Positions 45,994 to 56,363 of a DNA stretch of 64,000 nucleotides are shown here, piece after piece (the stretch's first letter is position 1; every line of letters begins with the position of its first letter). The notes beneath the pieces are model-generated. The model saw nothing but the letters and a program-made list of their open reading frames with translations, was not told the DNA's origin and did no database searches. The translations under genes and the position numbers were made by a program. The DNA is from Gastrolobium villosum (taxonomy: Eukaryota; Streptophyta; Magnoliopsida; Fabales; Fabaceae): NCBI GenBank assembly GCA_032173675.1, contig JAVKPL010005440.1:41824-105823 (forward strand), given 5' to 3'.

Positions 45994-46852
45994 AAAACTT
46001 GTTGTCAGATAAGCAAATGCACTAGTCATACAAGTAATAAAAATGATAAGTAAAGATCATTCCCACGAGGAATTGTGTCAAGCACTGACTATCCAAATGT
46101 TATTGATTTGAATCAACCAAAGAGTTCTGAATTGCATGGATTTCTTGTCACTAGAAAATTAATTCGCATAAAATTAAAGAATTTCAAAACACAAAAGATA
46201 TGAATTTAAATTTAAATTTACAAGTAGTCAGATATCAATTTCCCTCAACCATGAACTTATGAATGAACCAATTTCCATCATGAATTCTCTATTATGTGAT
46301 GTTAATCAACCTTTTACTTATCATCAAGATGTAATGTCTTACTACCTTGATAGACACCTTAATCAGAAACCCCAATGTCTTGGTGATTCCTTTCATACAT
46401 GCATTAATCACTAAGGTCTTAAGATTACATTAGTATCATAGCATCAATATCTTGACTACTAAAATACTAATGATGAAGTTGTCAACTATAGAATAATGTA
46501 AACATGTCTGTTCTACACTATTCAATTAACAAGAAGAATTGATCAAGACAACTTCATACAAATCACATAATAGAGAAACATAATATCACATTAATCATTC
46601 ATAAATACACACTTGAGTTACATTGAATCAGACTACAAAGGACTCTACTCAGACATAATTGAAATGAATACAAGAGAAGAAGAAAGAACAAACTCCATTG
46701 TCATGGTAGTAGATCTTCAATCTCCAGTTGTAATTACAAATGAAACACTACTCCTAAGAATTTGGAAAATAAAAGAGAGAATTCAGATCAGAAGATCTGA
46801 TATATGAGAGGGAGAGATATGGGAGAGATATTTAAAAATGTGAAGGCCTTTG

Positions 46853-46861
46853 CCTTTTATA
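46853..46861 (-). promoter_or_regulatory. TATA box of element D LTR
   Basis: The minus strand reads TATAAAAGG, about 32 bases downstream (in the element's direction) of the nearest hairpin of the array. It is conserved in the 3' LTR (about 21215) and in the LTR fragment of the chimeric insert (about 38480). Confidence 0.7.
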
Positions 46862-46892
46862 GTGTTACAAATTCTGCTGAAAAATAACATGG

Positions 46893-47273
46893 GCGCTAAA
46901 ACGGTCTGAATGGGCGTTTTAGCGTCCAGGCTTGACGTGTGACCAACTGTTTTTAACTGCATTGGGCGCTAAAAGGGTCTTGATGGGCGTTTTAGCGTCC
47001 ATGGCTGGCAACTTCCCAATTGCTTTTAACTGACTTCAACGCTAAAACACTTGATTTGAACGTTTTAGCGTTGGAGACCAGAGACTTTTCCAACAGCATC
47101 GCGCTAAAACGCTTAGTGTGGGCATTTTAGCGCTGAACTCCAGAGACTTCCACTCTTGTTTCACAGAAGCGCGCTAAAACGTTATGTGTGGATGTTTTAG
47201 CACTCAGCACCAGCAACTTTCTCCTTCAATCCGTAGCAGCGCGCTAAAACGGTCTGTGTTGCCGTTTTAGCAC
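46893..47273. repeat. hairpin array directly upstream of the D TATA box
   Basis: Six hairpins starting at 46893, 46966, 47039, 47101, 47171 and 47241. Arms are GCGCTAAAAC and GTTTTAGCG(C), loops about 8-12 bases, and the period is 60-73 bases. Loops vary while arms are conserved, including compensating changes. Confidence 0.9.
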
Positions 47274-47488
47274 TCAACACTTAGGCAATCTCACTTTCTC
47301 CAAAATCTTCTTCCTTCTTTTGATGCTTTTTTGGCTTCCTTTCCCTACAAGACAGTGTAAATTTTTACAAAGCTTTCAGAACTTGCACTTGAGGGATTTC
47401 TAAGATATTAACCTCATTTTCATCCGATTAATCACACAAATTGACCCTAATTTATGCTGCAAAAACCTGATGAACTAGGGGTTGATCA

Positions 47489-48266
47489 GACATGTTGAGG
47501 GCTTGCACTTTGGAGCAGGGTTAAGCATGGTTAAGCATGGGATAGGTACCTGCCATTGGTTGAATTTTCGTACAACAACAGTTTCCATGCTAGCCTGGGC
47601 ATGGCACCCTACGAGGCATTGTATGGTAGGAGGTGTCAGACTCCTACCTACTGGTCTGAGGTTGGAGAAAAGGAGATATTTGGTTTGGACTTCGTCCAAG
47701 ATACTACCCAGCATATCCAGATGATACGTGAGAAGCTGAAGCAGGCGCAGAGTCGCTAGAAGAGCTATTGTGATGTTAAGCATCACCCACTGGAGTTCAG
47801 TGAGGGTGAGCACCTGTTTGTGAGACTTTCACTTGTCACTGGTGTTGGTCGGGCACTCGGATTGAGAAACCCGAGCCCGCGTTTCATTGGGCCATACCAG
47901 ATCCTTGGTAGAGTAGGACCTGTTGCCTACCGGCTTGCCTTGCCTCCGAACTTGGCCAACATCCACAACGTGTTTCACGTGTCTCAGCTTCGCAATTATG
48001 TAGTGGATCCTTCGCACGTGGTGCAACCTGATGATGTGGAGGTTCGGGAGAACCTAAAGACTCCCGTCGGACCACTCAGGATTCTCGATCGTGGCGAGAA
48101 ACAGTTGAGGAACAAGACCATTCCGATGGTCAAAGTGGAGTGGACTGGGCGAACTCCTGAGGAGTGCACTTGGGAGCGTGAGGACGAGCTTCTCCGGCAG
48201 TATCCCGACTTCCGAGACAGGTATGTTTCTAATTTTGAGGACAAAATCCTTAAAAAGGTGGGGTGA
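47489..48266 (+). pseudogene. chromovirus E pol, 3' portion: integrase end and chromodomain
   Basis: Starts with the right GACAT duplication and continues MLRACTLEQG. The frame is then lost where TTAAGCATGG is tandemly repeated (about 47521-47542), and resumes with VEFSYNNSFHASLGMAPYEA, GPYQILGRVGPVAYRLALP and the chromodomain PMVKVEWTGRTPEECTWERE, ending with KKVG-stop at about 48266. One stop (CAG to TAG) lies at about 47757. The C-terminal open frame 47820-48266 matches the end of C almost residue for residue. Confidence 0.9.
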
Positions 48267-48267
48267 A
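48252..48267 (+). promoter_or_regulatory. polypurine tract of chromovirus E
   Basis: AAAAAGGTGGGGTGAA directly before TGTAAGAACCC of the 3' LTR, overlapping the last pol codons as in element C. Confidence 0.85.
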
Positions 48268-50724
48268 TGTAAGAACCCACACCATTAATTAAGGAAATTA
48301 ATTAATTAAATATGAGAATTATGAAATAATTCCATAATAGACCCTAATAATTATTATGAGGTTTTAATAATTATAGTAAGTGAGTAATAATGTTGAAGTT
48401 GCTTTTTTGACGAAAAGTGCAGATACCGGTTCTGCTATTCGGTATAAAAGCGTACCGACGAAGTATCCCGAAAAATTATAATAAGTGCATGAATATTCCT
48501 AGAATATTATATAGGACTATTAAAACAAGTTTCAGGTCCAAATAATGAGAACTGGTGCCATAACTGATATTGGCTATGGAAAAGCGCGTATCGGAAAGGT
48601 GTTGCAAGAAATAAAATAAAAATATGATAAATCTTAGAAAAATGAGTAGGTTCTGATTCCAAAGTTTGGGATCAGAATGGTAAGCATAGAAATTAGCGCT
48701 AATATAGTGCGATTAAGTTTAAACCGGCTATAAATACAAACTTGCACAAAAACCTAGGCCATATTTCAGCCTTCTATGTGCCTCCTTTGCTGAAGCTTGT
48801 GTTCTCCATCAGCCACCATCTTCCTCCCTTCACATGAGAGCCAAGAGACCACCTTCCCTCTTGGTTCCTTCATCAAACCTCATTATTAGTGTGAGATAAA
48901 GCCTTAGGGGTGGTGTAGAGGCCTTAGGGGTGATGTAGAGGCCTTGTTTATGAACCTTGGGTCTCTGTTTGGGAGTTTTAGATGCTGTGTTTTCTAAGTT
49001 GTGAGGGTGAAGCCATTGTCATGGCATTTTGAGGTCCAAGGAGTGATCTTTGGTGAGAAAGAACCAACCTTTGGTGGGCCATTTTCGTTTACCTTCAAGT
49101 CAGAACTGTAGAGGCAGTGTGGTGAGCTCCAAGAGCATTCTTTTCTGAGTTGGAGTTTTGGGTAAGTGTTACCAACCTTGATCATGAGTTTTAGTTGCTT
49201 AAAGGTTGTGTCTTGGCATATTAATGAGTTAAATGTGTAACCAACTTGAACATGGACCTAAAAGTGAATAAAAATACATGCTTGGACGTTGGAATGGATT
49301 AAAAATGGAACCTTGGGAGTGATATCTCGCGAAGTGCAAAAATTGCATTCTGTCGCGAAATATCCAGATATGGATATCTGGATATTGATATCCGGATATG
49401 GGGTCTGTGGATATCCGAATATGGTTATCCAGATATGATATCCGGATATGTCCCCGACAAATATCCGGATATTCTAGGCTTTCGAGAACAGTAGCTGCAC
49501 TGTTCATACAGAAGGCTTGTAAGGGTTTGTGGACCCTAGATTGATGAAGTGAGACTTCTGTAATAATTAAACTAAGTCAGGATCAAACGAGTAAGGGCTT
49601 AAGGCTTTGAGGGAGGCCTAAAGACGTAAAACGTAAAAGAGAAGCGTTGTCTTTATGTTTATGCTTATGTGCTATGGCTATTGATATGATTGCGGGTCCA
49701 AAAACAGATTGAGACTCTGCTGTGTTTGGGCTTTGAGCTTTGATTGGACTCTTGGCATTGGATAGTTAGCTTGCATGGTAAGCTTTCATGTCCTCGCTTT
49801 TGCCATTGTTGGTTCAACCATGTCCCATAGGGGTATGGTTTTATATGCATGATGTGATTTTCATGTATTGTTATTGAAATGCTATGGAGTTGTTAAGTGC
49901 AATGTCTTATAATATGTATGTGGTGTTACGCCTAGAGAGGAGGCCATTGGGTGGTCCTGTGGGCGGGCACAGCATTGGCGTGTACTATGTGTGGGTAATA
50001 GACGTATTCCTGCATTTTCTCTGAACAGTAGAATAGTTATAACACACATGACATGATTATCTGTTGCATTGCACTATTTTTGAACTTATATTGTTAAATT
50101 CTTTTTGAACTTATATTGCACATGTAAGTGAGCTTGGGGTGGAAGATACTTAAGGACCCCTTGTCTTACTGAGATTTCTTTTTAGAGATCTCACCCCACG
50201 TTTGGGGCACCATTTCAGGTTTAGGGAATGTTGAGGTTGATACCTCAGGCGACAGGAGGCCGGAGCTTAGTTGACTGGTGTATGCTGATATTGCTGTTAT
50301 ATTGTGATGCTACTATGTTGAGCTGCTATTATGCTTTTCGCTTCATTTTATGGTTATTTGTGTTGAGATTGCTGTTGGGCTTTGTTGCCTTATTTGGAAA
50401 GCATGGGGATTGTCCATGCCACATTGATTGACTATGTCTTGTTTTAGTTTTGGGTTGTAATAATGTATCAGGATTATATACGGATTACGTGTTGTAGTTC
50501 CGTGATTTAGCTACTCACTGTTATTAGTATATTGAGGTATTTCAGTTAGGTTTTATTTTTTGCAATTTACATACAAGCAATGTTTTGGAAATGAATTAAG
50601 TAATTCAACTTGGTAATGATAATGAAATCATAATTGGAAAGAAGAAGATATTCCGCAAATTTTTAATTAAGCGTGACTTAATATGATGACATATTAACAA
50701 ACCGGGTATACACAGGGTGTTACA
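48268..50724 (+). repeat. 3' LTR of chromovirus E
   Basis: 2,457 bases from TGTAAGAACCC to CAGGGTGTTACA. Same family as the C LTR but well diverged. It contains a TATAAATA at 48729-48736 (TATA box), a 20-base tandem duplication GCCTTAGGGGTGRTGTAGAG at about 48902-48941, and a palindrome cluster at about 49363-49475. The following GCAAA (50725-50729) should be its duplication, but the partner is not visible. Confidence 0.9.
49363..49475. repeat. ATATCCGGATAT-type palindrome cluster in E LTR
   Basis: Decayed copies (for example GATATCTGGATAT, TATCCGGATAT) in the same LTR position as in C, with the adjacent CGCGAA/TTCTGTCGCG hairpin segment at about 49327-49360. Conservation across two divergent copies suggests a retained role. 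Confidence 0.75.
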
Positions 50725-51930
50725 GCAAAGGTCAGGGATAATATGGTCTTTGCACTCGAAAATAACAACTGCAACGATCGTGGGAGTTAACCGCAATCAT
50801 TATGGGCGATAACCACAACACACAAAAATGGCAAGGGTCAGGTCACTAGTGTCATTTCACTTCAAAAAGCAATGATTAGACAACTGAAATGATGCTACAA
50901 TAAATGTGCGTGAAACGCGAAAATGACATAGAATGGCTGCGACACACTAAAGCATGCAGGCTATAGCACGTGGCAGAACGAAATGAGTACCACTCATAAA
51001 CCAACAGACAAGACAAGGTACATACATATACAATTCTTAATCGGGTTAAATGCTTGATTCTTGGGGGGAACTCGCCAATTGGATTCCAACAACTCAAGCA
51101 AAACCGTTACCCGGCTGCCCATATAAAAGTATCTTGTCGGGTTCATGTAGGAACCCGTCGCCCACGTAAACAATAAGAAAATTCAAGACACGGGTGTAAG
51201 GTATAGTGCTTGGGGGGAAACTCGCCAGTTGGATCCCAACAACTTAAGCACATCCCAAACCCGAGATAAGATTAAGTGTTGATGCGTGTGGGGCAACTTA
51301 TTAGTTGGATCCCAACTGCTCAAGACCAGCCCTAATCCAGAAAAGCATAATTCGAGAAATATCTCACTGGTTGATGCTCAGCCCGTGGACATAAGGCGCA
51401 ATCTACCCCAAATGGAAAAAACTGCAGAATATACTAAAAGAACCCCGGCAACCCAGGTATAAGAGCGCAAACACACTCAGCATGACAGAAATCCTGAAGA
51501 GAGGCACAAATAAATCCACCCTGGCAACCTGGACCTCCAGGTAGCCTGGCTGAGGGGCAACTGTTATGGAACCATATAAGGGGCCCATTAAGTGATAGGC
51601 CCAACAAGGGGCAATCCAAGATCTCAATCAGTAATAATCACGATAGATATCCATCAAGGATACTAATCCTAATATGATAGTATAGCAAGCAGACCTAGGC
51701 CTCTATCAGAGGCACCAAAGGCCTATCCACGCTACCCACAGGTAACCTCTATAAATACCAGGTAAACCCTAAAGGTACACGACGCTCTCTCTATTACTGT
51801 TATGCTACTTTACGCATACACACCCCCCATTGGCTAACACCGTTATAGTATTCTGTGCACAGTGATCTGCTTGACTCAAGGGTATCTCCTTCATGGATAC
51901 CTTAAAGAAGGCACTAGATCCAAAAGAAAT
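50725..51930 (+). repeat. LTR-like DNA of an unidentified element
   Basis: No gene. It carries three diverged copies of a motif around AACTCGCCARTTGGATYCC (about 51060, 51215 and 51300). A promoter-like TATAAATA at 51750-51757 follows, then a C-rich stretch, suggesting an LTR read on the plus strand. Termini were not found. E is inserted at its left side. Confidence 0.4.
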
Positions 51931-52023
51931 ATACCAGCCTATTGGGCTGGACATCTATGTCCCAAGGACAGAACAATATGCAAACTTTAGAAGTCGACTT
52001 ATGGGTTAATCTTATCATCATGA

Positions 52024-52185
52024 AGCTGGAACCTTTGTTTTGATAAGGCAAATAGGAATAACGAATTCATCAAGAATCAAGTTGAGCCATGTGTTTACAA
52101 AAAGGTTAATCAAAGCACTACTATTTTCTTAGTTCTTTATGTGAATAACATATTGCATATAGGGAGTGAAATTGTCATGCTTCAG
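52024..52185 (+). pseudogene. Ty1/copia reverse transcriptase relic
   Basis: 54 codons in frame: SWNLCFDKANRNNEFIKNQ, EPCVYKKVN and then FLVLYVNNILHIGSE. It aligns with the RT of element A (FIKNEDEPCVYRKV...LVLYVDDILLIGN), but the catalytic Asp-Asp is Asn-Asn, so it is dead. No LTR, primer site or other domains were found around it. Confidence 0.75.
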
Positions 52186-53021
52186 TTCACAAATATTTGA
52201 TTATTATAAAGCTTTATGTTAGTTTGTTTTTAGTTAATTAATTAAGTTGTTTAAGTGGATGAATATATGTGAAAATATAAGATTGATTGAGAAAATTGAC
52301 ATAAATGAGTATGAAATGTCTTTATTAGTCTCAAATGAAAAATTGCATTTTTTTTATAATGTTTTGAATCAATTTTGAAGTTTGAAATGACATCATGTGT
52401 CATTAAGTGTAGGACCCAAGCTATGCCGCATAAGAATGTTGAAGTGAAGTGTTGAGTTGTCAGGAAGTATTTAAATGAGCATGTGAATGTGGGAACCACT
52501 TAGAGGAACAAAGTTAGAATTGTCCCCCCTCTTTGGAGGGAATGCATTAGAGCAATAGGATAAAGCCAACTTTGAATGACAAACATTTAATCAGCAGGGG
52601 AGCTTCTTTCCTTCACCCACTTTCAGAAATCATTGAAGTATTTTCTCTCTGCCATTTTTGCTCTTCTCTATTCAAGCAAGTTATAAAAAAGACAAAATTC
52701 AGAAGTTGAAGCTGGATTCAGATATAATGTAGAGATACCTTCACAATGAAAAGTACATGCTTCAGTAAGGGAATTTGACTTCACTTGAATAAGCTTTCTT
52801 CACTCTCATTTTCATCTTTTTCTTCATGTTCTACTTTGGATTTAGATATGTTACTATATATTGTGTTTGGAAGTATCTGTAAAAATATCTTTAATTTGTT
52901 AAATAATATGTCTAGTTCCAATTATGTTTTGTTTGTTCTGTAAGCTCTTCACAAGCTAAGTAACTTTAGATCAGGTTGTAATGGAACCTTGAAATATTGT
53001 GATGCTTTTAATTATCATGGG
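52186..53021. other. unassigned intergenic DNA
   Basis: AT-rich, no supported ORF, RNA gene or repeat structure recognised. The last eight bases (ATCATGGG) may be the left target duplication of the element that follows. Confidence 0.4.
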
Positions 53022-54274
53022 TAGGGGTGTTCAAAATGTCCATAAGAGCCAAACCAATCCATAACCAAACTGTTCCACATTTTAAAAATTTGTTATTTTT
53101 AAAAATCGGTTTCATATGAAACTGCGTTTTATTTTATAAATTGGTTATTTACCAAACCATGAAGAAAATTGGTTATCCATAACCAAGCTGCTCTACAATT
53201 AAAGAATAACTAAGTATTATCTTTTATCATGCCTATTATATTAGTCAATTGACTCAAACTTCCAAATAATAAACTAGCATAAAATGTTAAGCAACTCAAG
53301 TAGAAAACATATAGTTAAAAAAAATTACACATAAATCGAAAGGTCGCATCCTAAGAAAACACTTCTTATGTCTCCAGGTAAACTCACAACTTGACAAGGA
53401 AGACTTTGAATTGACAAAGATGAAGTTAAAAAATCATAACGAAAAGGGTAACGAAATTAATCAATTGGTTTCACGACGCTGAGATTTTTAAGATGTTGAA
53501 TTAGTGCCGTTAAAAGGACAACTCACAACGAATTTACTCATTTGTTCTTTAATTATAGAGCAGTTTGGTTATGGATAACCAATTGTTTTTATGTTTTAGT
53601 AAATAACCAGATTATAAACTAAAATACAGTTTTATATGAAACCGGTTTTTTAAAAATAATCAATTTTTAAAATGTGGAGCAGTTTAATTATGGATTGGTT
53701 TGGTTCTTTTGGACATTCTGAACACCCCTACCTATACCTTCCTCCATTAGTTTAAATGAAACTCTTAGTAACATAAATCTTAAGAGAACGAAGAGCAATT
53801 TTTTTTATAATTTAAAATAATTTAACTATTCTTCTACCAATCACTCTTAAAATAACGTGAAGCAATTTCTTTAAGAATCATTTCATCCGGAGAGTTCCAA
53901 AACAATTAAGATTCTTGCAAGAAATAGTTGGTCAACTACTTACAACCGGGAGAAACAAACGACTACTTATAAAAATAGCAAATTAATCAAAAACCAATTT
54001 TGAATTTGTTATAAAAATGGTTTTGAACTTGATAACCGGTTTATGGTTCATAACTGGTTTTGATTTAAAATCGGTTTTGAATTAAAACCCGTTTTCAATC
54101 AAAATCGGTTATGAACTAAAACCCCGTTTAAAATTGGTTTTGGAACCGGTTTATAAAATTAAAAACTAATTTTAAAAAAAGAAAACTGGTTCGGTTTGAA
54201 AATCAAACCATTTAAAATCGGTTCGATTCGATTATTGTTAAAAGCGGTTATGAACCACTCCATGTACACCCCTA
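53022..54274. mobile_element. probable nonautonomous hAT-type element
   Basis: Ends are TAGGGGTGTTCA (53022) and TGTACACCCCTA (54274), inverted termini of a kind common in hAT-derived elements. The flanking octamers ATCATGGG and ATTATGGA agree at 6 of 8 positions. The first 711 bases form a large inverted repeat: 53021-53206 and 53545-53731 pair over about 186 bases around a 338-base loop. The right part (53950-54240) is packed with AACCGGTTTT/AAAATCGGTT-type subterminal repeats. No transposase ORF. Confidence 0.55.
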
Positions 54275-55149
54275 ATTATGGATATGTTGCAATGTTCAAC
54301 TTAGTTTGTCTAATTATATTTTGCATGAAGTTTTGGTGGAAGTCTACCCATCGTTAGCCAAGGAAACAATATTAGTTGAATGGAAAAGCTTTAGATCTAG
54401 AATCTCATTGAATAATGTAATATTTAGTTGATTTAAAAATTATTTGCAATAACAATTAGGGATAATCTAAAGGTTCTCCTAATTGTCTAGTTGGATATCC
54501 ATGAAAGATGTTAAAGGAAGCAAGCATTGAAGACATTATCAGTAACACATTGATTATTTTAAGTTAAAGCACTTTTTTTTAGAAAAAAAGGTCAATATTG
54601 AGTGATTCGCGATAAAAATTGCAGTAGGAAAAATTACCAGGGACATGGGGATAACTCAATAATTATTATTATTTCCTTAATCTTATAAAGTCAAAATGAT
54701 AATGAAAATGCCTAAGTTAAGTTTGAAAAGGTATGAGAGAATTGGCGTTAAAGAACATGTAACACTAAGTTAAGGGACACTACTCTTAAAACATAAAAAC
54801 ACTACCTTTCTTTTCTAAAACACTCTTCTTTATTTTCTAAGACCTAAAGGCAGCATCTCCTCTCCTTCTATTGGCCGAAAATGGAGTGTCACCTCTCACT
54901 CTTCATAGCTTTCATTTTCTTTTCTTGAAACTAGCTAAAAACCCTTACTACTCATCACCTCTATTCAACCCTCCATGGAAGCAACTTGAAGCTTGGTGGA
55001 GAAAACTCCAATCTTGGAGGAGCCACCACCTTATTGTGTCTAAGCCTTTTGGTAAGAAAGAATCAACCTTTGGTAAGAAAAAACCAACCTTTGGAGAGAA
55101 AGAACCAACCTTACCACTCCATCTTCATGCACACCTCTGGACAAAGAAT
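54275..55149. other. unassigned DNA, possibly LTR remnant, with a small tandem repeat
   Basis: No convincing gene. The 106-codon frame at 54871-55191 is probably chance. Around 54990-55110 the text resembles part of the E LTR (TTTGGTGAGAAAGAACCAACC near 49040). Element F begins at about 55150. Confidence 0.4.
55048..55110. repeat. three-unit 21-base tandem repeat
   Basis: TTTGGTAAGAAAGAATCAAC-type unit at 55048-55068, 55069-55089 and 55090-55110. The E LTR has a single unit, so this looks like a local expansion. Confidence 0.8.
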
Positions 55150-55815
55150 TGTTGGACAAGTAGCTTCAATACTCAAGGGGGCGTGAATTGAGTTTAACAA
55201 AATCTTTTCGCAAAGTACCTCCTTTGATGTTTTAAAGACTATTTCTTCAATAAAGCGATTTAATAGAAAATAATCTAAGCGTAGGAGCAAGAAAAAGAAT
55301 AGCAAAGTAATCAAGCTAGTATGCAAAGACAATCTAAAAAGGCAATTTCAATATGTAAATAAAGAGATCAGGGTTAGATAAATTGCAAACTAGATGTATC
55401 CTGTTTCGGTCACCACCACTGAGACCTACGTCCAGACTGAAGCAGCTCGATCAATTCTTTTCACTCACTATCAAGCTTGAGGGTGCTTGACAAACCACTA
55501 CACCTTTTTAAGAATTCGGGCTCTTGATGCCTTACAACTTTTCACTCCAAATTTTCTTAGGAATTTGGTGACCTTCCAAGTGTATAGGGTTCACTCCCCT
55601 AACTACTCAATAAATCAAATGAAGGTGTTTAACAATGGCTAAGTACTCTCAAAGTACAAATAATACAAGTTGAAGAACAATGGTATATGACACTCTTACA
55701 AGAATAAAGCTCAAAGAGATTTTATGATATGAAGACAAGAATAATGCAAATAGGATGAGAATTAATGAGCAATAATGATCAAGAGGTGTGTCCCATCAAT
55801 GGGAACAGTAGCCTC

Positions 55816-55823
55816 TATTTATA
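55816..55823 (-). promoter_or_regulatory. TATA box of element F LTR
   Basis: The minus strand reads CTCTATAAATAGAGG, with the palindrome array 68 bases upstream in the element's direction. Confidence 0.7.
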
Positions 55824-55890
55824 GAGGGCCCCAAGGTCTATTTCTTATCCATTTTCGCAAACTAGCCGTTATTTTTGTCTCTGTACAGTG

Positions 55891-55967
55891 GGTAATCGAT
55901 TACCATTGGTTGGGTAATCGATTACCATGAAGGGTAATCGATTACCATAGTTTGGTAATTGATTACC
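55891..55967. repeat. GGTAATCGATTACC palindrome array upstream of the F TATA box
   Basis: 14-base perfect palindromes at 55891, 55913 and 55933 and a one-base variant (GGTAATTGATTACC) at 55954. Start-to-start spacing is 22, 20 and 21 bases, close to two helical turns. Confidence 0.93.
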
Positions 55968-56350
55968 AACCTGTCAACAGGTTGGATTTCACCCTTACAA
56001 GGTTTTCTCTTGATTTAAAGACAGTTTCAAATAATGTTTAAACAGTTTATGAATATTGAAAGCATATTTTCATGTTTAGAAATGTATTTCAATGTTGATT
56101 GATGATTTAATGCATGTACTTTAAAAAATACTTTGAGCTTTGTTCATGTAAGGAATCAACTTACAAATAATCCTAAGTCCTATATATTATTTTGAATTTA
56201 GACTTAGAGACTTCTCTTGAAGCTTGAGTCTTGATCTTGTTTGGACTTCTTTTTGATGGTTGCACGATGAGACTTTCTTTCCATGCTTGTTTGTTATCAT
56301 CAAAATCGTTGAACCTTTATGTTCTTTTCGTTGAGTGCATTGGTTCCACA

Positions 56351-56363
56351 ATCTCCCCCTTTT
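56351..56363 (-). promoter_or_regulatory. polypurine tract of element F
   Basis: The minus strand reads AAAAGGGGGAGAT immediately before the LTR start TGTGGAACC, the classic copia/Sirevirus tract. Confidence 0.9.

Larger units (their letters stand above)
20366..47488 (-). mobile_element. Athila-like Ty3/gypsy element D, minus strand, with nested insertions
   Basis: LTRs are 46000-47488 (5') and 20366-21641 plus 34116-34318 (3', split by C). The primer site matches tRNA-Asp, typical of Athila. Gag, protease-RT, RNase H-integrase (no chromodomain) and an additional ORF before the 3' LTR follow in order. This is the layout of the Calypso/Athila group, whose extra ORF lies in the env position. 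Flanked by GACAT duplications in element E. It contains chromovirus C in its 3' LTR and a chimeric insert at 37184-39108 in the extra ORF. All ORFs carry stops or frameshifts. Confidence 0.92.
46000..47488 (-). repeat. 5' LTR of element D
   Basis: 1,489 bases, TGTTGTCAG to GTTGATCA on the plus strand. It holds the empty site of element C (ACACTTAGGCAATC near 47276), the hairpin array 46893-47273 and a TATA box at 46853-46861. Confidence 0.93.
18914..50724 (+). mobile_element. Ty3/gypsy chromovirus E, plus strand, split by nested element D
   Basis: Two parts of one element: 18914-20365 and 47489-50724. Pol breaks after 20365 inside the integrase core and resumes at 47494 with only the duplicated GACAT between, exactly in register with the intact relative C. 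The 5' LTR, gag and most of protease are not visible; the left edge abuts element B. The 3' LTR ends at 50724. It belongs to the same family as C but is much older: seven or more in-frame stops, an internal RT deletion and a small duplication. Confidence 0.9.
55150..56350 (-). repeat. 3' LTR of element F
   Basis: The right end (TGTGGAACC on the minus strand at 56350) abuts the polypurine tract. The left end is placed at 55150, where the plus strand reads TGTTGGACAAG; this edge is less certain. It contains a TATA box (55816-55823) and four 14-base palindromes (55891-55967). A piece at 55204-55254 recurs at 63954-64000, the start of the 5' LTR. Confidence 0.75.

Noticed and set aside
46893..47273. 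Regularly spaced repeats resembling a CRISPR array
   Set aside because: The repeats are imperfect hairpins with similar spacer text, lie inside plant LTRs next to a TATA box, and recur in every LTR copy. There are no cas genes and the DNA is eukaryotic.
50725..55149. A host gene between elements E and F
   Set aside because: No exon-like open stretches with domain similarity were found. The only recognisable coding sequence is a copia RT relic.
54871..55191. 106-codon ORF with repeated Thr-Phe-Gly-Lys-Lys units
   Set aside because: The peptide repeat comes from a 21-base tandem DNA repeat in LTR-like sequence, and the frame runs across the LTR edge of element F. No support as a gene.
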